DNA of 64,000 nt from CAYFQV01 sp964654185 (GTDB lineage Bacteria; Spirochaetota; Spirochaetia; DSM-27196; PWMO01), in the NCBI GenBank assembly GCA_964654185.1, contig CAZZIE010000002.1:32018-96017 (forward strand), read 5' to 3'. Below are positions 21,470 to 30,049 of the stretch, piece by piece. The notes under the pieces were generated by a model. That model saw only the letters and a list, made by a program, of their open reading frames with translations. It had not been told where the DNA came from and did no database searches. Positions within the stretch are counted from its first letter, which is position 1; each line of letters begins with the position of its first letter. The position numbers and the translations under genes were made by a program.

Positions 21470-21596
21470 AGCGGCCGGACAGAAACCCGCGTAGCTAATT
21501 AGTTATCTTGTAACGACTTGTGAATTGGCTTCTTGAGTAGGGTCTGCTGCGACCCGAAAACTGTATTGTTTTTTGTACAATGACGGGTATACGCGT

Positions 21597-22013
21597 TCAC
21601 AAAACGCTACGGTATTGGTCGACAATCATGTCGGCGATCCCCAGATCGCCCTGCTTTGCAATCGTTGCGGCGTACTCCTGATAGAGCATGTCCTCGAAGT
21701 ACTCCTCCGCCATACCCCCATCAAAGAGCCGCGCTTCCTTATTGAGTGTATCACGCATGGACGAAAGCATCTGCTCCACGAAGAGCGCTTCGAACTGGGA
21801 AGCGACGTCCTTCAGCTCCTCCAGATTCTCACTGCCCTCCAGATTCCGGGCCAGACCTGCTGCAGAATTTGTTGACGATGCCGACGGACCGCCTTCGCGC
21901 CCTGCCGCCCGTTGCGCCCGGGCCGCCGCATCCTCGAGCCGGGAGGCGCTCAGAGCGTCCCGCGCCTGGGTGAGGTTCAACTGGTTGAAGCTGCCGATGC
22001 TACTCAGGTCCAC
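21597..22013 (-). CDS. Rod-binding protein, FlgJ N-terminal type
   Basis: 138 aa. The C-terminal half (LKDVASQFEALFVEQMLSSMRDT... MLYQEYAATIAKQGDLGIADMIVDQY) is the rod-binding domain of FlgJ. The peptidoglycan-hydrolase domain of the E. coli protein is absent, as is usual in spirochaetes. It should help cap or guide rod assembly in the periplasm. The GTG start has AGGGAGA upstream and lies 12 bp after flgG. Residues 25-60 are Ala/Ser/Arg-rich and variable in appearance. Confidence 0.9.
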   Translation of the reverse strand: MDLSSIGSFNQLNLTQARDALSASRLEDAAARAQRAAGREGGPSASSTNSAAGLARNLEGSENLEELKDVASQFEALFVEQMLSSMRDTLNKEARLFDGGMAEEYFEDMLYQEYAATIAKQGDLGIADMIVDQYRSVL

Positions 22014-22025
22014 GACGTCTCCCTA

Positions 22026-22820
22026 CTATCGCTTCAGGTTGTTGGCAATGCCGAGCATGGTATCGCTGGTCTGGATGGCCTTGGAGCTCATCTCGTAGGC
22101 TCGCTGCGCCACGATCATGTTCACCATTTCATCCACGACCTGCACGTTCGACTCCTCGACGAACTTGTGCAGAGTCTCGCCCATGCCGTCGAAGCCCGGG
22201 CGTCCCCCAATGGCGTCCCCGGAGGCGGCGGTAACGGTGAAGAGGTTCTCCCCGATCGCGCGGAGCCCGGCAGGGTTCACGAAGCGGTAGAGCTGAAGCT
22301 GCCCCACCTCGATGGGCTCATCCTGCTCGGGAACCCGCACCGTAATGCGGCCGTCGTTGGAGACGTTCACGCTCTCACGAATGAAGCCGTCCGGAAGGGT
22401 GACCTCCGGCAGGAGGCGGTAGCCGTTGGCGGTGACGAACTGTCCGTTGGAATCGATCTTGAAGGTTCCGTCCCGGGTGTAGGCGAGCTGCCCGTCGTAA
22501 CGGAGCACCCGAAAGAAGCCCTCCCCGTTGATCGCCAGGTCGCCGACCTTGCCGGTCTCCCGAACCGATCCCTGGGTGAAGATTTTCTGCGTCGCCGCGA
22601 CCCGGGTGCCATGACCGACCTGCTCGCCCACGGGGACGAGGGTCTCCTCCGTCGCGGGGGTGCCGGCGGTACGCTGGGTCTGGTAGAGGAGATCCTCGAA
22701 ATCCGGGCGGTTCTTCTTGAAGCCGACGGTGTTCACGTTGGACAGGTTGTTGGATATCGTATCGATGCTGAACTGCTGCCCGTTCATGCCGGAGGCAGCG
22801 CTGTACAAGGACCTGATCAT
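22026..22820 (-). CDS. flgG: Flagellar distal rod protein FlgG (FlhP)
   Basis: 264 aa, full length. N-terminal signature MIRSLYSAASGMNGQQFSIDTISNNLSNVNTVGFKKNR; C-terminal QVVDEMVNMIVAQRAYEMSSKAIQTSDTMLGIANNL. It builds the distal rod of the periplasmic flagellum. AGAGGAG precedes the ATG. Second gene of flgF-flgG-flgJ-like, behind a sigma28-type promoter. Confidence 0.96.
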   Translation of the reverse strand: MIRSLYSAASGMNGQQFSIDTISNNLSNVNTVGFKKNRPDFEDLLYQTQRTAGTPATEETLVPVGEQVGHGTRVAATQKIFTQGSVRETGKVGDLAINGEGFFRVLRYDGQLAYTRDGTFKIDSNGQFVTANGYRLLPEVTLPDGFIRESVNVSNDGRITVRVPEQDEPIEVGQLQLYRFVNPAGLRAIGENLFTVTAASGDAIGGRPGFDGMGETLHKFVEESNVQVVDEMVNMIVAQRAYEMSSKAIQTSDTMLGIANNLKR

Positions 22821-22900
22821 GCTGGTCTAACTCCTCTTCCAATCATCGGCCTGTCGGCATCCCACGCTTAGCCGGCGGCGGCCGGCGCCCTGGGCCGCCG

Positions 22901-23764
22901 CTAGAGCCGAAGCGCCCGATTCAGCAGCAGGCCGGTGCTCTCGTCCTCGGCGCGAATGACCCGCTGGTTCGCCTCGTAGGCGCGGTTGACCTGGATCATC
23001 TCGACCATTTCGGACACCGGGTTCACGTTGGAGACCTCCAGGAAGCCCTGCTCCACCTGCGGTCGGTTCAGACCGTTGAGCGCCTGTGCCTCCCCGGATT
23101 CCCAGGTGCTTCGCCAGAAGCTGGAGCCCTGCTTCTCCAGATAGCGAGGATTGCGGACACTCACGATCCGGAGCCGGTCGACCAGGCTGGTCTCCTCCCA
23201 CTCGTTCTCGTTCTCGCCGACCAGCCGACCCGGCTGGTCCGCGTATACATCGTTCTGGAAAACATTGCCTTCCTTGTCGATGCGGAAGTTGTTCTCCTTG
23301 ATCCGAATGGGCCCGTTCTCGCCGAGCACCGGAAAGCCGTCTTTCGTGACGAGCATCCCCTCCGGTCCGAGGTGAAAACTGCCGTTCCGGGTATAGCGCT
23401 CACCGTTGGGCGTCTGCACGGCAAAGAAGCCGTCGCCGCCGAGGGCCAGATCGAAGGGATTGGACGTCTCCTCCATGGAACCCTGCTCGAAGACGGTGTA
23501 GACCTCGTTCTGGGCGACGCCCGTTCCCAGGCGCCCGACCACCGGGGCCGTATCAACTGAACCGATCGCCTCACCCCGAATGGGGATCCGCATTACGCCG
23601 TCGTCGTTGAAACGGCGCAGGAGCAGCTCCGGGAAGGCCTTCTGAACGGACAGGTCCCGCTTGTACCCGTGGGTATCCACGTTGGCCAGATTGTTCGAGA
23701 TTGCGTTGAGCTTGTGCTGCTGTGCGGCCATGCCGCTCGCGCCGGTATATAGCCCGCGTATCAC
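22901..23764 (-). CDS. flgF: Flagellar rod protein FlgF (FlhO)
   Basis: 287 aa. N-terminus MIRGLYTGASGMAAQQHKLNAISNNLANVDTHGYKRD and C-terminus VNPVSEMVEMIQVNRAYEANQRVIRAEDEST are the rod/hook family ends. The paired paralogue next to flgG fits the FlhO/FlhP pair of spirochaetes and Bacillus. The GTG start at 23762-23764 has GAGGAGG 4 nt upstream, and transcription should come from the sigma28 promoter at 23789-23815. Confidence 0.94.
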   Translation of the reverse strand: MIRGLYTGASGMAAQQHKLNAISNNLANVDTHGYKRDLSVQKAFPELLLRRFNDDGVMRIPIRGEAIGSVDTAPVVGRLGTGVAQNEVYTVFEQGSMEETSNPFDLALGGDGFFAVQTPNGERYTRNGSFHLGPEGMLVTKDGFPVLGENGPIRIKENNFRIDKEGNVFQNDVYADQPGRLVGENENEWEETSLVDRLRIVSVRNPRYLEKQGSSFWRSTWESGEAQALNGLNRPQVEQGFLEVSNVNPVSEMVEMIQVNRAYEANQRVIRAEDESTGLLLNRALRL

Positions 23765-23788
23765 GGTTCCTCCTCGTGTCTACGTCAA

Positions 23789-23815
23789 TTATCGGTGCGG
23801 CGTTCCGGAGCTTTA
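23789..23815 (-). promoter_or_regulatory. Sigma28 (FliA) promoter of the flgF-flgG operon
   Basis: On the minus strand TAAA (23815-23812), exactly 15 bp, then ACCGATAA (23796-23789). The consensus is TAAA-N15-GCCGATAA, so 11 of 12 specified bases match. The predicted start leaves about 18 nt of leader containing GAGGAGG. Confidence 0.82.
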
Positions 23816-23858
23816 CGGGAGATACGCGGACGATCGGGGCTGCGCGTAGGCGCGGGGC

Positions 23859-23888
23859 TTGCCGCCGGGGGAGCACCTTCGCTATACT
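23859..23888 (+). promoter_or_regulatory. Promoter of tRNA-Thr
   Basis: TTGCCG (23859-23864), 18-bp spacer, TATACT (23883-23888). Transcription would begin near 23895, about 75 nt before the tRNA. Confidence 0.6.
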
Positions 23889-23968
23889 CTGCGGCACAAC
23901 AGGGTCCGCAGGGTCGACGGCGCAGACGCGCCGACACCGCGTACCCGCGTGTACCCGACTGTAACCGT

Positions 23969-24040
23969 GCCAGGATAGCTCAGTGGTAGAGCAGCTCACT
24001 CGTAATGAGCAGGTCGTCGGTTCGAATCCGACTTCTGGCT
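23969..24040 (+). tRNA. tRNA-Thr (anticodon CGT)
   Basis: 72 nt. Acceptor GCCAGGA pairs with TTCTGGC; D-arm GCTC-AGTGGTA-GAGC; anticodon stem GCTCA/TGAGC encloses CTCGTAA with anticodon CGT; T-arm GTCGG-TTCGAAT-CCGAC. CCA is not encoded. No clear terminator follows. It borders the accessory cluster that begins at 24190, but no duplicated tRNA end was seen. Confidence 0.95.
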
Positions 24041-24148
24041 TTTCCACACCATTCTCAACACCACATCCGGCTGAGCGCAACCGCCGGGACGGCCCTTAAA
24101 CATGGGTCCGAGCCCCGTCCCCCTCGCCCGCCGCCCGGACTCCCGCGC

Positions 24149-24178
24149 TTGCGAACCGCGCCGCTTCTGCGCTACAAA
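24149..24178 (+). promoter_or_regulatory. Candidate promoter of the DUF1214-sulfotransferase-SDR operon
   Basis: TTGCGA (24149-24154), 18-bp spacer, TACAAA (24173-24178), 11 nt before the ATG at 24190. There is no convincing Shine-Dalgarno sequence in between, so a very short or absent leader is possible. Confidence 0.45.
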
Positions 24179-24189
24179 GTTCTCGCACC

Positions 24190-25436
24190 ATGAAGAAACT
24201 CTTCTTTCGTGCGCTTGCAGTGTACCGGCGAGTTTCCCTGTTGCTCATTCGCGCCTCCGGGCGCACGCCCGGGGAACATCATGCAGCGCGGGTGGTCTCC
24301 GGACGCACCTGGGACGACTTCTGTGACGAGCTGAAGGCGGCCGGCGCCGCCATTGGCATGAGCGGGACGGCGAAGGACCCGCGCTCCCAGGCGGAGGGCT
24401 ACCGCTATCTGTCCCGGCTCCTCCGGGGCGGGCTGGAGGCCTTCCTCGAGTTCGGCGATCCCGCGCATCCGGAGCTTCGCCGCACCGTCCACGAGACGGT
24501 GAAGATCGGTGCCGACAATCCCGACAACGCCTACTACAACGCCGCGATCTCCGGCGATCACTCCTACCGTATCCGGGGCACCCGCGGCACCGTGCGGCGG
24601 CTGAGCTTCCACACGCAGCGCGGCAGCTACGGCACCACCGGTGGGCTCCAGCCCGCCGGCAAGATCTCCGCCGACGAGCTCACCCTGGACGAGGAAGGCC
24701 GNNNNNNNNNNNNNNNNNNNNNNNNNNNNNNNNNNNNNNNNNNNNNNNNNNNNNNNNNNNNNNNNNNNNNNNNNNNNNNNNNNNNNNNNNNNNNNNNNNN
24801 NCGGACACGACCCTCTTCATGGTGCGGCAGACCTTCGGAGACCGGGACACCGAAACGCCGGCGGAGGTGCACATTGAGCGCCTCGGAGAGGCGCCGCCTC
24901 CGCAACCGCTGACGCCGGAGCGCCTGGACAGTGCTCTGACCCAGGTGGCAGCCTTCGTCGCGGGCACATCGACGGTCTTCACCCGGTGGGCCCTGGGCTT
25001 CAAGAAGCACGCGAACGAGCTGCCGGAGTTCGACGAGAGGACCTCCACCAACGCCGGCGGCGATCCCACCATCACCTACTACCACAGCTACTGGCGCCTG
25101 AAACCCGGCGAGGCTCTCGTCATCGACACGCCGATCCCCGCCTGCGATATGTGGAACTTCCAGCTCAACAACTTCTGGATGGAGTCCCTGGACTACCGAT
25201 ATCACCGCATCCACACAAATCAGGACACGGCCACCCTGAACGACGACGGCACCGTGACGATCGTGGTAGCCGCCGAGGATCCCGATCACCCGAACTGGCT
25301 CACCACCACGGGCCTTCGCGCCGGAACCATGTGCTTCCGCTGGATCAGGGCGCAGGAAGAGCCGCCGCCGCCGCGGACACGGGTCGCTACAATTGCCGGG
25401 TTGCGCAGCGGCGCGGAAAACGGGCGGCCCCGATGA
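24190..25436 (+). CDS. DUF1214-domain protein, interrupted by an assembly gap
   Basis: The C-terminal part is a clear DUF1214 domain (YWRLKPGEALVIDTPIPACDMWNFQLNNFWMES, then HPNWLTTTGLRAGTMCFRW). The N-terminal half has no recognised domain. No enzymatic activity is established for the family. A 100-N gap (24702-24801) splits it; the two halves are in different frames unless the true gap length leaves remainder 2 on division by 3. Its TGA overlaps the ATG of the sulfotransferase (ATGA), so the two are coupled. No signal peptide is evident. Confidence 0.82.
24702..24801. other. Assembly gap (100 N)
   Basis: A placeholder-length gap inside the DUF1214 gene. The true length must differ from 100 if the gene is intact. 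Confidence 0.99.
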
Positions 25437-26839
25437 GTCGCCGTCGAACAAGTTTCCCCGAGTCGGGACGCATTCCCCCGGCCATTCGCGCGGTCAACGC
25501 AGCCCTGGGCGTGGTCGACGGCACGATTGCGGGCACCCTGAGCGTCGACCGCCTCCTGGCAGACGCCCGCAGCCGCACCGGCCTCGACGACTTCGGGCCC
25601 GGCGACATTGAAACGCCCCTCTCCATACTCCTGGATTCGGTCCATCGGGAAGCGAAGCTCCACCCCCTCGGCTACCTGGTCATCCGGTCGCGCCTCCTCG
25701 GTGTCCTGGAGAATCGCCTGCGCACGGCGTACTGGCTGCATCGCCATCCGGAGATCTTAGAGAGCGATGTCAACACGCCCATCGTCATTACCGGGCTGCA
25801 ACGCACCGGCACCACGCTCCTGCAGCGATTGCTGGCGGCAGATCCCGAGATCCGCTCGCTTTCATCCTGGGAGGGCCTGAACCCGGCGCCCCGGACACCC
25901 CGGGAGGCGAGCGGCGACGACGGGGACCCGGTCGGCGGCGCAACCGCACGTCCAGGCCAGGACGACTACTCCTGGATCGCCACCGCCGATGATGCCCGGG
26001 TGCGCGCGGCGCATCGGGCGCAGCGCGCCCTGAAACTCCTGGCGCCGGAGTTCTTCATTATCCATCCGGTGGAGTACAACGGGCCTGAGGAGGAGGTGCT
26101 CCTCCTGGACAGCTCCTTCATCAGCACCGTCCCGGAGGCGCTGATGCACGTACCCTCCTTCTCCCGGTGGCTGGAGCAGCAGGACCAGAGCCCCGCCTAC
26201 GAGCGCCTGGGAATGCTTCTGAAGCTGCTGCAGTGGCAGCAGGAGCGACCCTACTGGGTCCTCAAGAGCCCGCATCATATGGAGTGGCCTGAGTACCTGA
26301 CCTCGTTCCTGCCACACCCGCGTATCATCATGCTCCACCGGGACCCGGTGGTCGCCACGAGCTCCTTCTACAGCATGGTGTGGCACAGTAACCGCCTGCT
26401 CTCGGCGGAGACCTCAGCGCAGGCGCTCGCCCGGCACTGGTTCGCCAAGCAGCAGCGCATGATCCGCAAGATGATGGATTTTCGTGACGGCGCCGCCGGC
26501 CGGCCGGCCGGCGGCGGCCGCGCGGGGAACGCAGACCGCCGAGGGATGGCCGCCGAGCGGAGTCCGTCGGCATCGACCCATGAGATCCTGGACGTCTCCT
26601 ACTACGATCTGGTTGCCGATCCCATTCGCCAGGTGCAACGCATCTACGCGCGCTTCGGCCTTGCCTTCACCGAGGAGAAGCGTACGCGGATGGAAGAGGT
26701 GCTGCGCCACCACCGGCGAGACAAGTACGGCGTGCACCGCTACCACCCGGAGAGCTTCGGCATCTCCCGGGAGGAGCTGGACGCAGCCTTTGCGGAGTAT
26801 CGCGATCGTTTCGACATTCCGAGGGAGGATCACGAATGA
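25433..26839 (+). CDS. PAPS-dependent sulfotransferase family protein
   Basis: 468 aa from ATG 25433, the start that overlaps the previous stop. The 5'-phosphosulfate loop is TGLQRTGTTLLQRLL (near residue 120), and the 3'-phosphate motif region is RIIMLHRDPVVATSSFYSMV. These are the two PAPS-binding elements of the Sulfotransfer_3 type. It should transfer sulfate to a hydroxyl on a small molecule or lipid; the acceptor is unknown. A Gly/Ala/Arg-rich insertion (about 26480-26580) splits the C-terminal region. It is flanked by DUF1214 and SDR genes in one coupled operon. Confidence 0.88.
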   Translation: MSRRRTSFPESGRIPPAIRAVNAALGVVDGTIAGTLSVDRLLADARSRTGLDDFGPGDIETPLSILLDSVHREAKLHPLGYLVIRSRLLGVLENRLRTAYWLHRHPEILESDVNTPIVITGLQRTGTTLLQRLLAADPEIRSLSSWEGLNPAPRTPREASGDDGDPVGGATARPGQDDYSWIATADDARVRAAHRAQRALKLLAPEFFIIHPVEYNGPEEEVLLLDSSFISTVPEALMHVPSFSRWLEQQDQSPAYERLGMLLKLLQWQQERPYWVLKSPHHMEWPEYLTSFLPHPRIIMLHRDPVVATSSFYSMVWHSNRLLSAETSAQALARHWFAKQQRMIRKMMDFRDGAAGRPAGGGRAGNADRRGMAAERSPSASTHEILDVSYYDLVADPIRQVQRIYARFGLAFTEEKRTRMEEVLRHHRRDKYGVHRYHPESFGISREELDAAFAEYRDRFDIPREDHE

Positions 26840-28035
26840 GCGGCGAAGGAGGGGCGGCAGGCCGCGGCGGCCGATACGGCGGGGCGTTCTCCTCAGTGGT
26901 CTCGGGAATAGGGGATCTCTTCACAGCGCGACGTGCAGAGCCGCTGCTGCGTAAGGAGGACCGAATCGACGGCAGGAGCTGCCTGGTCACCGGCGCAAGC
27001 TCGGGCCTGGGGTTTGCCGTCGCCTGCGAGCTGGTTCGGCGCGGCGGGCGCGTGATCGTCGCCTCCCGGACGGCGGGGACGGAGCTCGTCGAGCGGATCC
27101 GCGGGGCCGTCGGAGACACCGGCGCTGGAGTCGGGGGCGGCGGCAGGACGACCGGCGCGGTGGCTGCTGCGGGTCCTGCGGGAGCCCACACGGCGAGTGC
27201 CGGCAGTGTCCAGGCGGAACCTCTGGATCTCGGCAGATTCGAGTCGGTAGTCGACTTCGTCGGCCGCCTGCAGGAGCAGGAGATCAGGCTGGACATTGCC
27301 GTTTTCAACGCAGGCGTCGTCGCGGCGCAGTCCCGAGAGACACCGGACGGCTTCGATGAGATGCTGCAGGTGAACTTCCTGGGGAAGTATCTCCTCGTGC
27401 GGAAGCTCCTCGAAGGCGGAGTGATCGCCGGAGACGCCGACCCGGGGGGAGGCGCACAGTCGCGTGGACTGGGCGAGTCCGGCGGCAGCGGGGCCGGGGG
27501 TGGCGCCCGGGGTGACGCCCGGCCGCGGCTGGTCTTCGTCTCTTCGGAAGCGCACCGGAGCAGCCCGGATATCGATCCGGAGAATCCGGTGGGGGTAGAA
27601 CCCTACGGCATGAGCGGGTCCATGCGTTACTACGGCTACTCGAAGCTGCTCCTGACCACCTTCACCGAGGAGCTCGAACGTCGCCTCAATCACCGGGATG
27701 GCGACCGCACCGACGGCGTGGGGCCCGCTGCCTCCGTCCTCACCCTCTGCCCCGGGGCCATGAACACCGGCATTGCCCGGGAGGCGCCGGCGATCTTCCA
27801 GCCCCTCCTCAGAGGGGTGTTCAACCTCTTCTTCCGGTCACCCGAGGCGGCGGCGGAGCCGGTAGTCTACCTGGCGGTCTCCCCGGAGATCGAGGGTCGC
27901 ACGGGAGTCTACCTCCACCTCACGACTCCGAAGGAAAAGGATCTGCGGGCACTCGATCCCGAGACGGGCGCGCGGCTGTGGCGGCAGAGTGCGCAGCTCC
28001 TTCGGCACTACTTTGCACAATCGTCTCCCGAGTGA
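26836..28035 (+). CDS. Short-chain dehydrogenase/reductase with two low-complexity insertions
   Basis: 399 aa, against about 280-320 for the family. Cofactor motif TGASSGLGFAVA; the catalytic Ser lies in LVFVSSEAHR; the Tyr-Lys pair is in YYGYSKLLL. Insertions rich in Gly/Ala/Thr lie between the cofactor loop and the conserved LDL (27112-27210) and before beta-5 (27430-27520). It probably oxidises or reduces an alcohol or ketone of the same substrate as its neighbours. It overlaps the sulfotransferase by 4 bp and runs 116 bp into the convergent EthD-like gene. Confidence 0.9.
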   Translation: MSGEGGAAGRGGRYGGAFSSVVSGIGDLFTARRAEPLLRKEDRIDGRSCLVTGASSGLGFAVACELVRRGGRVIVASRTAGTELVERIRGAVGDTGAGVGGGGRTTGAVAAAGPAGAHTASAGSVQAEPLDLGRFESVVDFVGRLQEQEIRLDIAVFNAGVVAAQSRETPDGFDEMLQVNFLGKYLLVRKLLEGGVIAGDADPGGGAQSRGLGESGGSGAGGGARGDARPRLVFVSSEAHRSSPDIDPENPVGVEPYGMSGSMRYYGYSKLLLTTFTEELERRLNHRDGDRTDGVGPAASVLTLCPGAMNTGIAREAPAIFQPLLRGVFNLFFRSPEAAAEPVVYLAVSPEIEGRTGVYLHLTTPKEKDLRALDPETGARLWRQSAQLLRHYFAQSSPE

Positions 28036-28909
28036 GATAGGTCTCGATCCGCCTGAGGTCAATGAAGCCCAGTATGTCCACCAGAATGGTGAGCATGTTC
28101 CAGACGATCGCCGGGAACTTCCCGTAGAAGCGGAACGGGTTCAGAAGATCCTCCCGGCGCCGGAAGTGCTCCTCCACAATGCCGTCGAAGGGCGCGGAAT
28201 CGCCGCGGCCGAGGCGGGCGCCGGAGGGAGTGTCGCCGTCGCCCGAACCCACCGCGCCGCGGGCGGGGCCGGCGGCGCCGGCGGCCCTGCGGACGTCCGG
28301 ATCCGCCACCTGTTCCACGACGTTCCGATTGTAGTGCCACAAGGGGTGGAGGCGCAGAGAGAGTCCGGTGTGGCCGACGTGCCACCGGTGATTGAACTTT
28401 GCATAGTCCAGGCGCGGAGGGCGATGGAAGAACGTGAGCAGACACACGCCCGGAGTCTGCGCGCCGTCCGGCCAATCCCGGTCGTACCGTACCGGCAGCG
28501 CTTCGTCCGCGCGATAGATGCCGGAGAAGCCGGGCAGGTCCGGGGCGCCCGCTTCCAGAAGGAGCCGACGGGCAACGATGGCGCCGGCGGCACCGCCATC
28601 TACGTAGTCGTTTGCCGCGATTCGCGCGCCGGCGCCGCCCCCGGCGGCGGCTTCGCCGGAGCCAACCTTCACGGAGACGCACCCCGCCGGGCCGTTCCGG
28701 AGGGGAAGCATGGATCGCGGCGCCGGCCCGACCGTGTGAGTGAACCAGACATCCGTCACGGCGTCGTGGTCTGCAATGGCGTGTGCGAAGCGGCGCATGT
28801 GGGATGCAAGCTCTTCATGCGACGGCGCGGGATGCGACAGGCCGGAATGTGAGGTGCCCGGTTGTGAGGTGGAGCGCCCCGGTCGCAACACGACGATGTA
28901 CTTCTCCAT
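27920..28909 (-). CDS. EthD-like (dimeric alpha-beta barrel) protein
   Basis: 329 aa from the ATG with GAGGGGAAGA upstream. The central segment LLTFFHRPPRLDYAKFNHRWHVGHTGLSL matches the EthD-type ferredoxin-like fold, and an N-terminal MEKYIVVLRPGR strand could be a second copy. Family members assist degradation pathways or act as small-molecule binding enzymes; no reaction can be assigned. Low-complexity Gly/Ala stretches lie near residues 95 and 215. The C-terminal 39 codons are antisense to the end of the SDR. It is divergent from the 3-beta-HSD gene, with 51 bp between starts. Confidence 0.7.
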   Translation of the reverse strand: MEKYIVVLRPGRSTSQPGTSHSGLSHPAPSHEELASHMRRFAHAIADHDAVTDVWFTHTVGPAPRSMLPLRNGPAGCVSVKVGSGEAAAGGGAGARIAANDYVDGGAAGAIVARRLLLEAGAPDLPGFSGIYRADEALPVRYDRDWPDGAQTPGVCLLTFFHRPPRLDYAKFNHRWHVGHTGLSLRLHPLWHYNRNVVEQVADPDVRRAAGAAGPARGAVGSGDGDTPSGARLGRGDSAPFDGIVEEHFRRREDLLNPFRFYGKFPAIVWNMLTILVDILGFIDLRRIETYLTRETIVQSSAEGAAHSAATAARPSRDRVPADPFPSES

Positions 28910-28960
28910 TGGTCTTCCCCTCGAAACAGTGCGCACCCTACACTACCAGCAGGACGCAGC

Positions 28961-30049
28961 ATGATGAAACAGCAACGAGTGTGTATTACCGGCGGTTCCG
29001 GATTTCTGGGAACCCATCTGGTCCGAGAGATCACAGACAAGGATTCACCCATCTCCGTTTCGGAGATCGTCGTGTACGACCTGGCGCCTCCGCCGGTAGC
29101 GATCGCCGGGAGGGTCCGTCACGTCTCCGGGGACATCCGTGACCGCACCGCGCTCGGCCGCGCGCTGGAGGGCGTCGACATCGTCTTCCACATGGCTGCC
29201 ATTGTCGACTGGGGAACCAGGAGTCCCACGGAGGTTCGCGGCGTGAACGTTGAGGGAACGGAAGCGGTGGTGGAGGCGGCCCGCCACGCCGGCGTGAAGG
29301 TGCTCATTCTCACGAGCTCCCTGGATGCCACCTTTTCAGGAAGAGAGCAGGTCGATGTCGACGAGTCGCTCTCCTACCCTGCGCGCCACCCCAACATGTA
29401 CTGCCGCAGCAAGATGGAGGCGGAGCTGGTGGTCAACGCCGCCCACGGGGACGACCTGCAGACCTGCTCACTGCGGCCCGCGGACATCTACGGGCCCGCC
29501 GATCCCTACCACATGCCGCCGCTGATCGAGATGGCCGAGAACGGGTTCTACGTTCGGATCGGCGACGGCAGCGCCCTGAGTCAGCACTGCTACGTCGGGA
29601 ACGTGGCGGTGGCGCATCTGCAGGCGGCGCGCGCCTTTCTGGATGGCCGCAACGACCACGGCGGGCGCTCCTACTTCATTACCGACGGACCGCCGGCAAA
29701 CTTCTTCACGTTCTTCGATCGCATGGTGAGCGAGGCGGGCTACACGATCCGGCCGCGGAACCTTCGGATCCCCTTCGCCCTCTTCTACGCAATGGGTGCC
29801 CTCGTCGAGCTCGTCACGCTGCCGGTCCGCCCCGTCCTGAAGCGTGCCCCCCGGGTCAGTCGATTCGCCGCCGTCTACACCTGCACGACCTACACCTTCC
29901 GGGCGGACCGCGCCGCCGCGGACTTCGGCTTCACCCCGAAGTATGACGAAGAGAGTGCGGTTGCGGAGACGATTGCGTACTATCGGCGCGGAAAGCCGGT
30001 ATCGGCTACTGCGATCGGCGGGAGTTCACGAGGCGGGAGAGCTCGTTGA
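28961..30049 (+). CDS. 3-beta-hydroxysteroid dehydrogenase/isomerase-like NAD-dependent epimerase
   Basis: 362 aa. NAD(P) motif ITGGSGFLGTHLV; FHMAAIVDWG; active-site pair in MYCRSKMEAE (YxxxK); SLRPADIYGP; a hydrophobic C-terminal segment (IPFALFYAMGALVELVTLPV) that may touch the membrane. This pattern belongs to the 3-beta-HSD branch of the extended SDRs, which act on sterols, and on related steps in hopanoid, sterol or ladderane-type metabolism. The start MM could be 28961 or 28964. It overlaps the convergent Crp-like gene by 44 bp. Confidence 0.85.
   Translation: MMKQQRVCITGGSGFLGTHLVREITDKDSPISVSEIVVYDLAPPPVAIAGRVRHVSGDIRDRTALGRALEGVDIVFHMAAIVDWGTRSPTEVRGVNVEGTEAVVEAARHAGVKVLILTSSLDATFSGREQVDVDESLSYPARHPNMYCRSKMEAELVVNAAHGDDLQTCSLRPADIYGPADPYHMPPLIEMAENGFYVRIGDGSALSQHCYVGNVAVAHLQAARAFLDGRNDHGGRSYFITDGPPANFFTFFDRMVSEAGYTIRPRNLRIPFALFYAMGALVELVTLPVRPVLKRAPRVSRFAAVYTCTTYTFRADRAAADFGFTPKYDEESAVAETIAYYRRGKPVSATAIGGSSRGGRAR

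Noticed and set aside
23969..24189. tRNA-Thr as the integration site of a genomic island
   Set aside because: No integrase, no duplicated tRNA 3' end near 30 kb and no obvious composition shift. The cluster may still be acquired, but this evidence does not show it.
26373..26400. TGGCAC word inside the sulfotransferase gene as a sigma54 site
   Set aside because: No TTGC at the required distance and it is within coding sequence.
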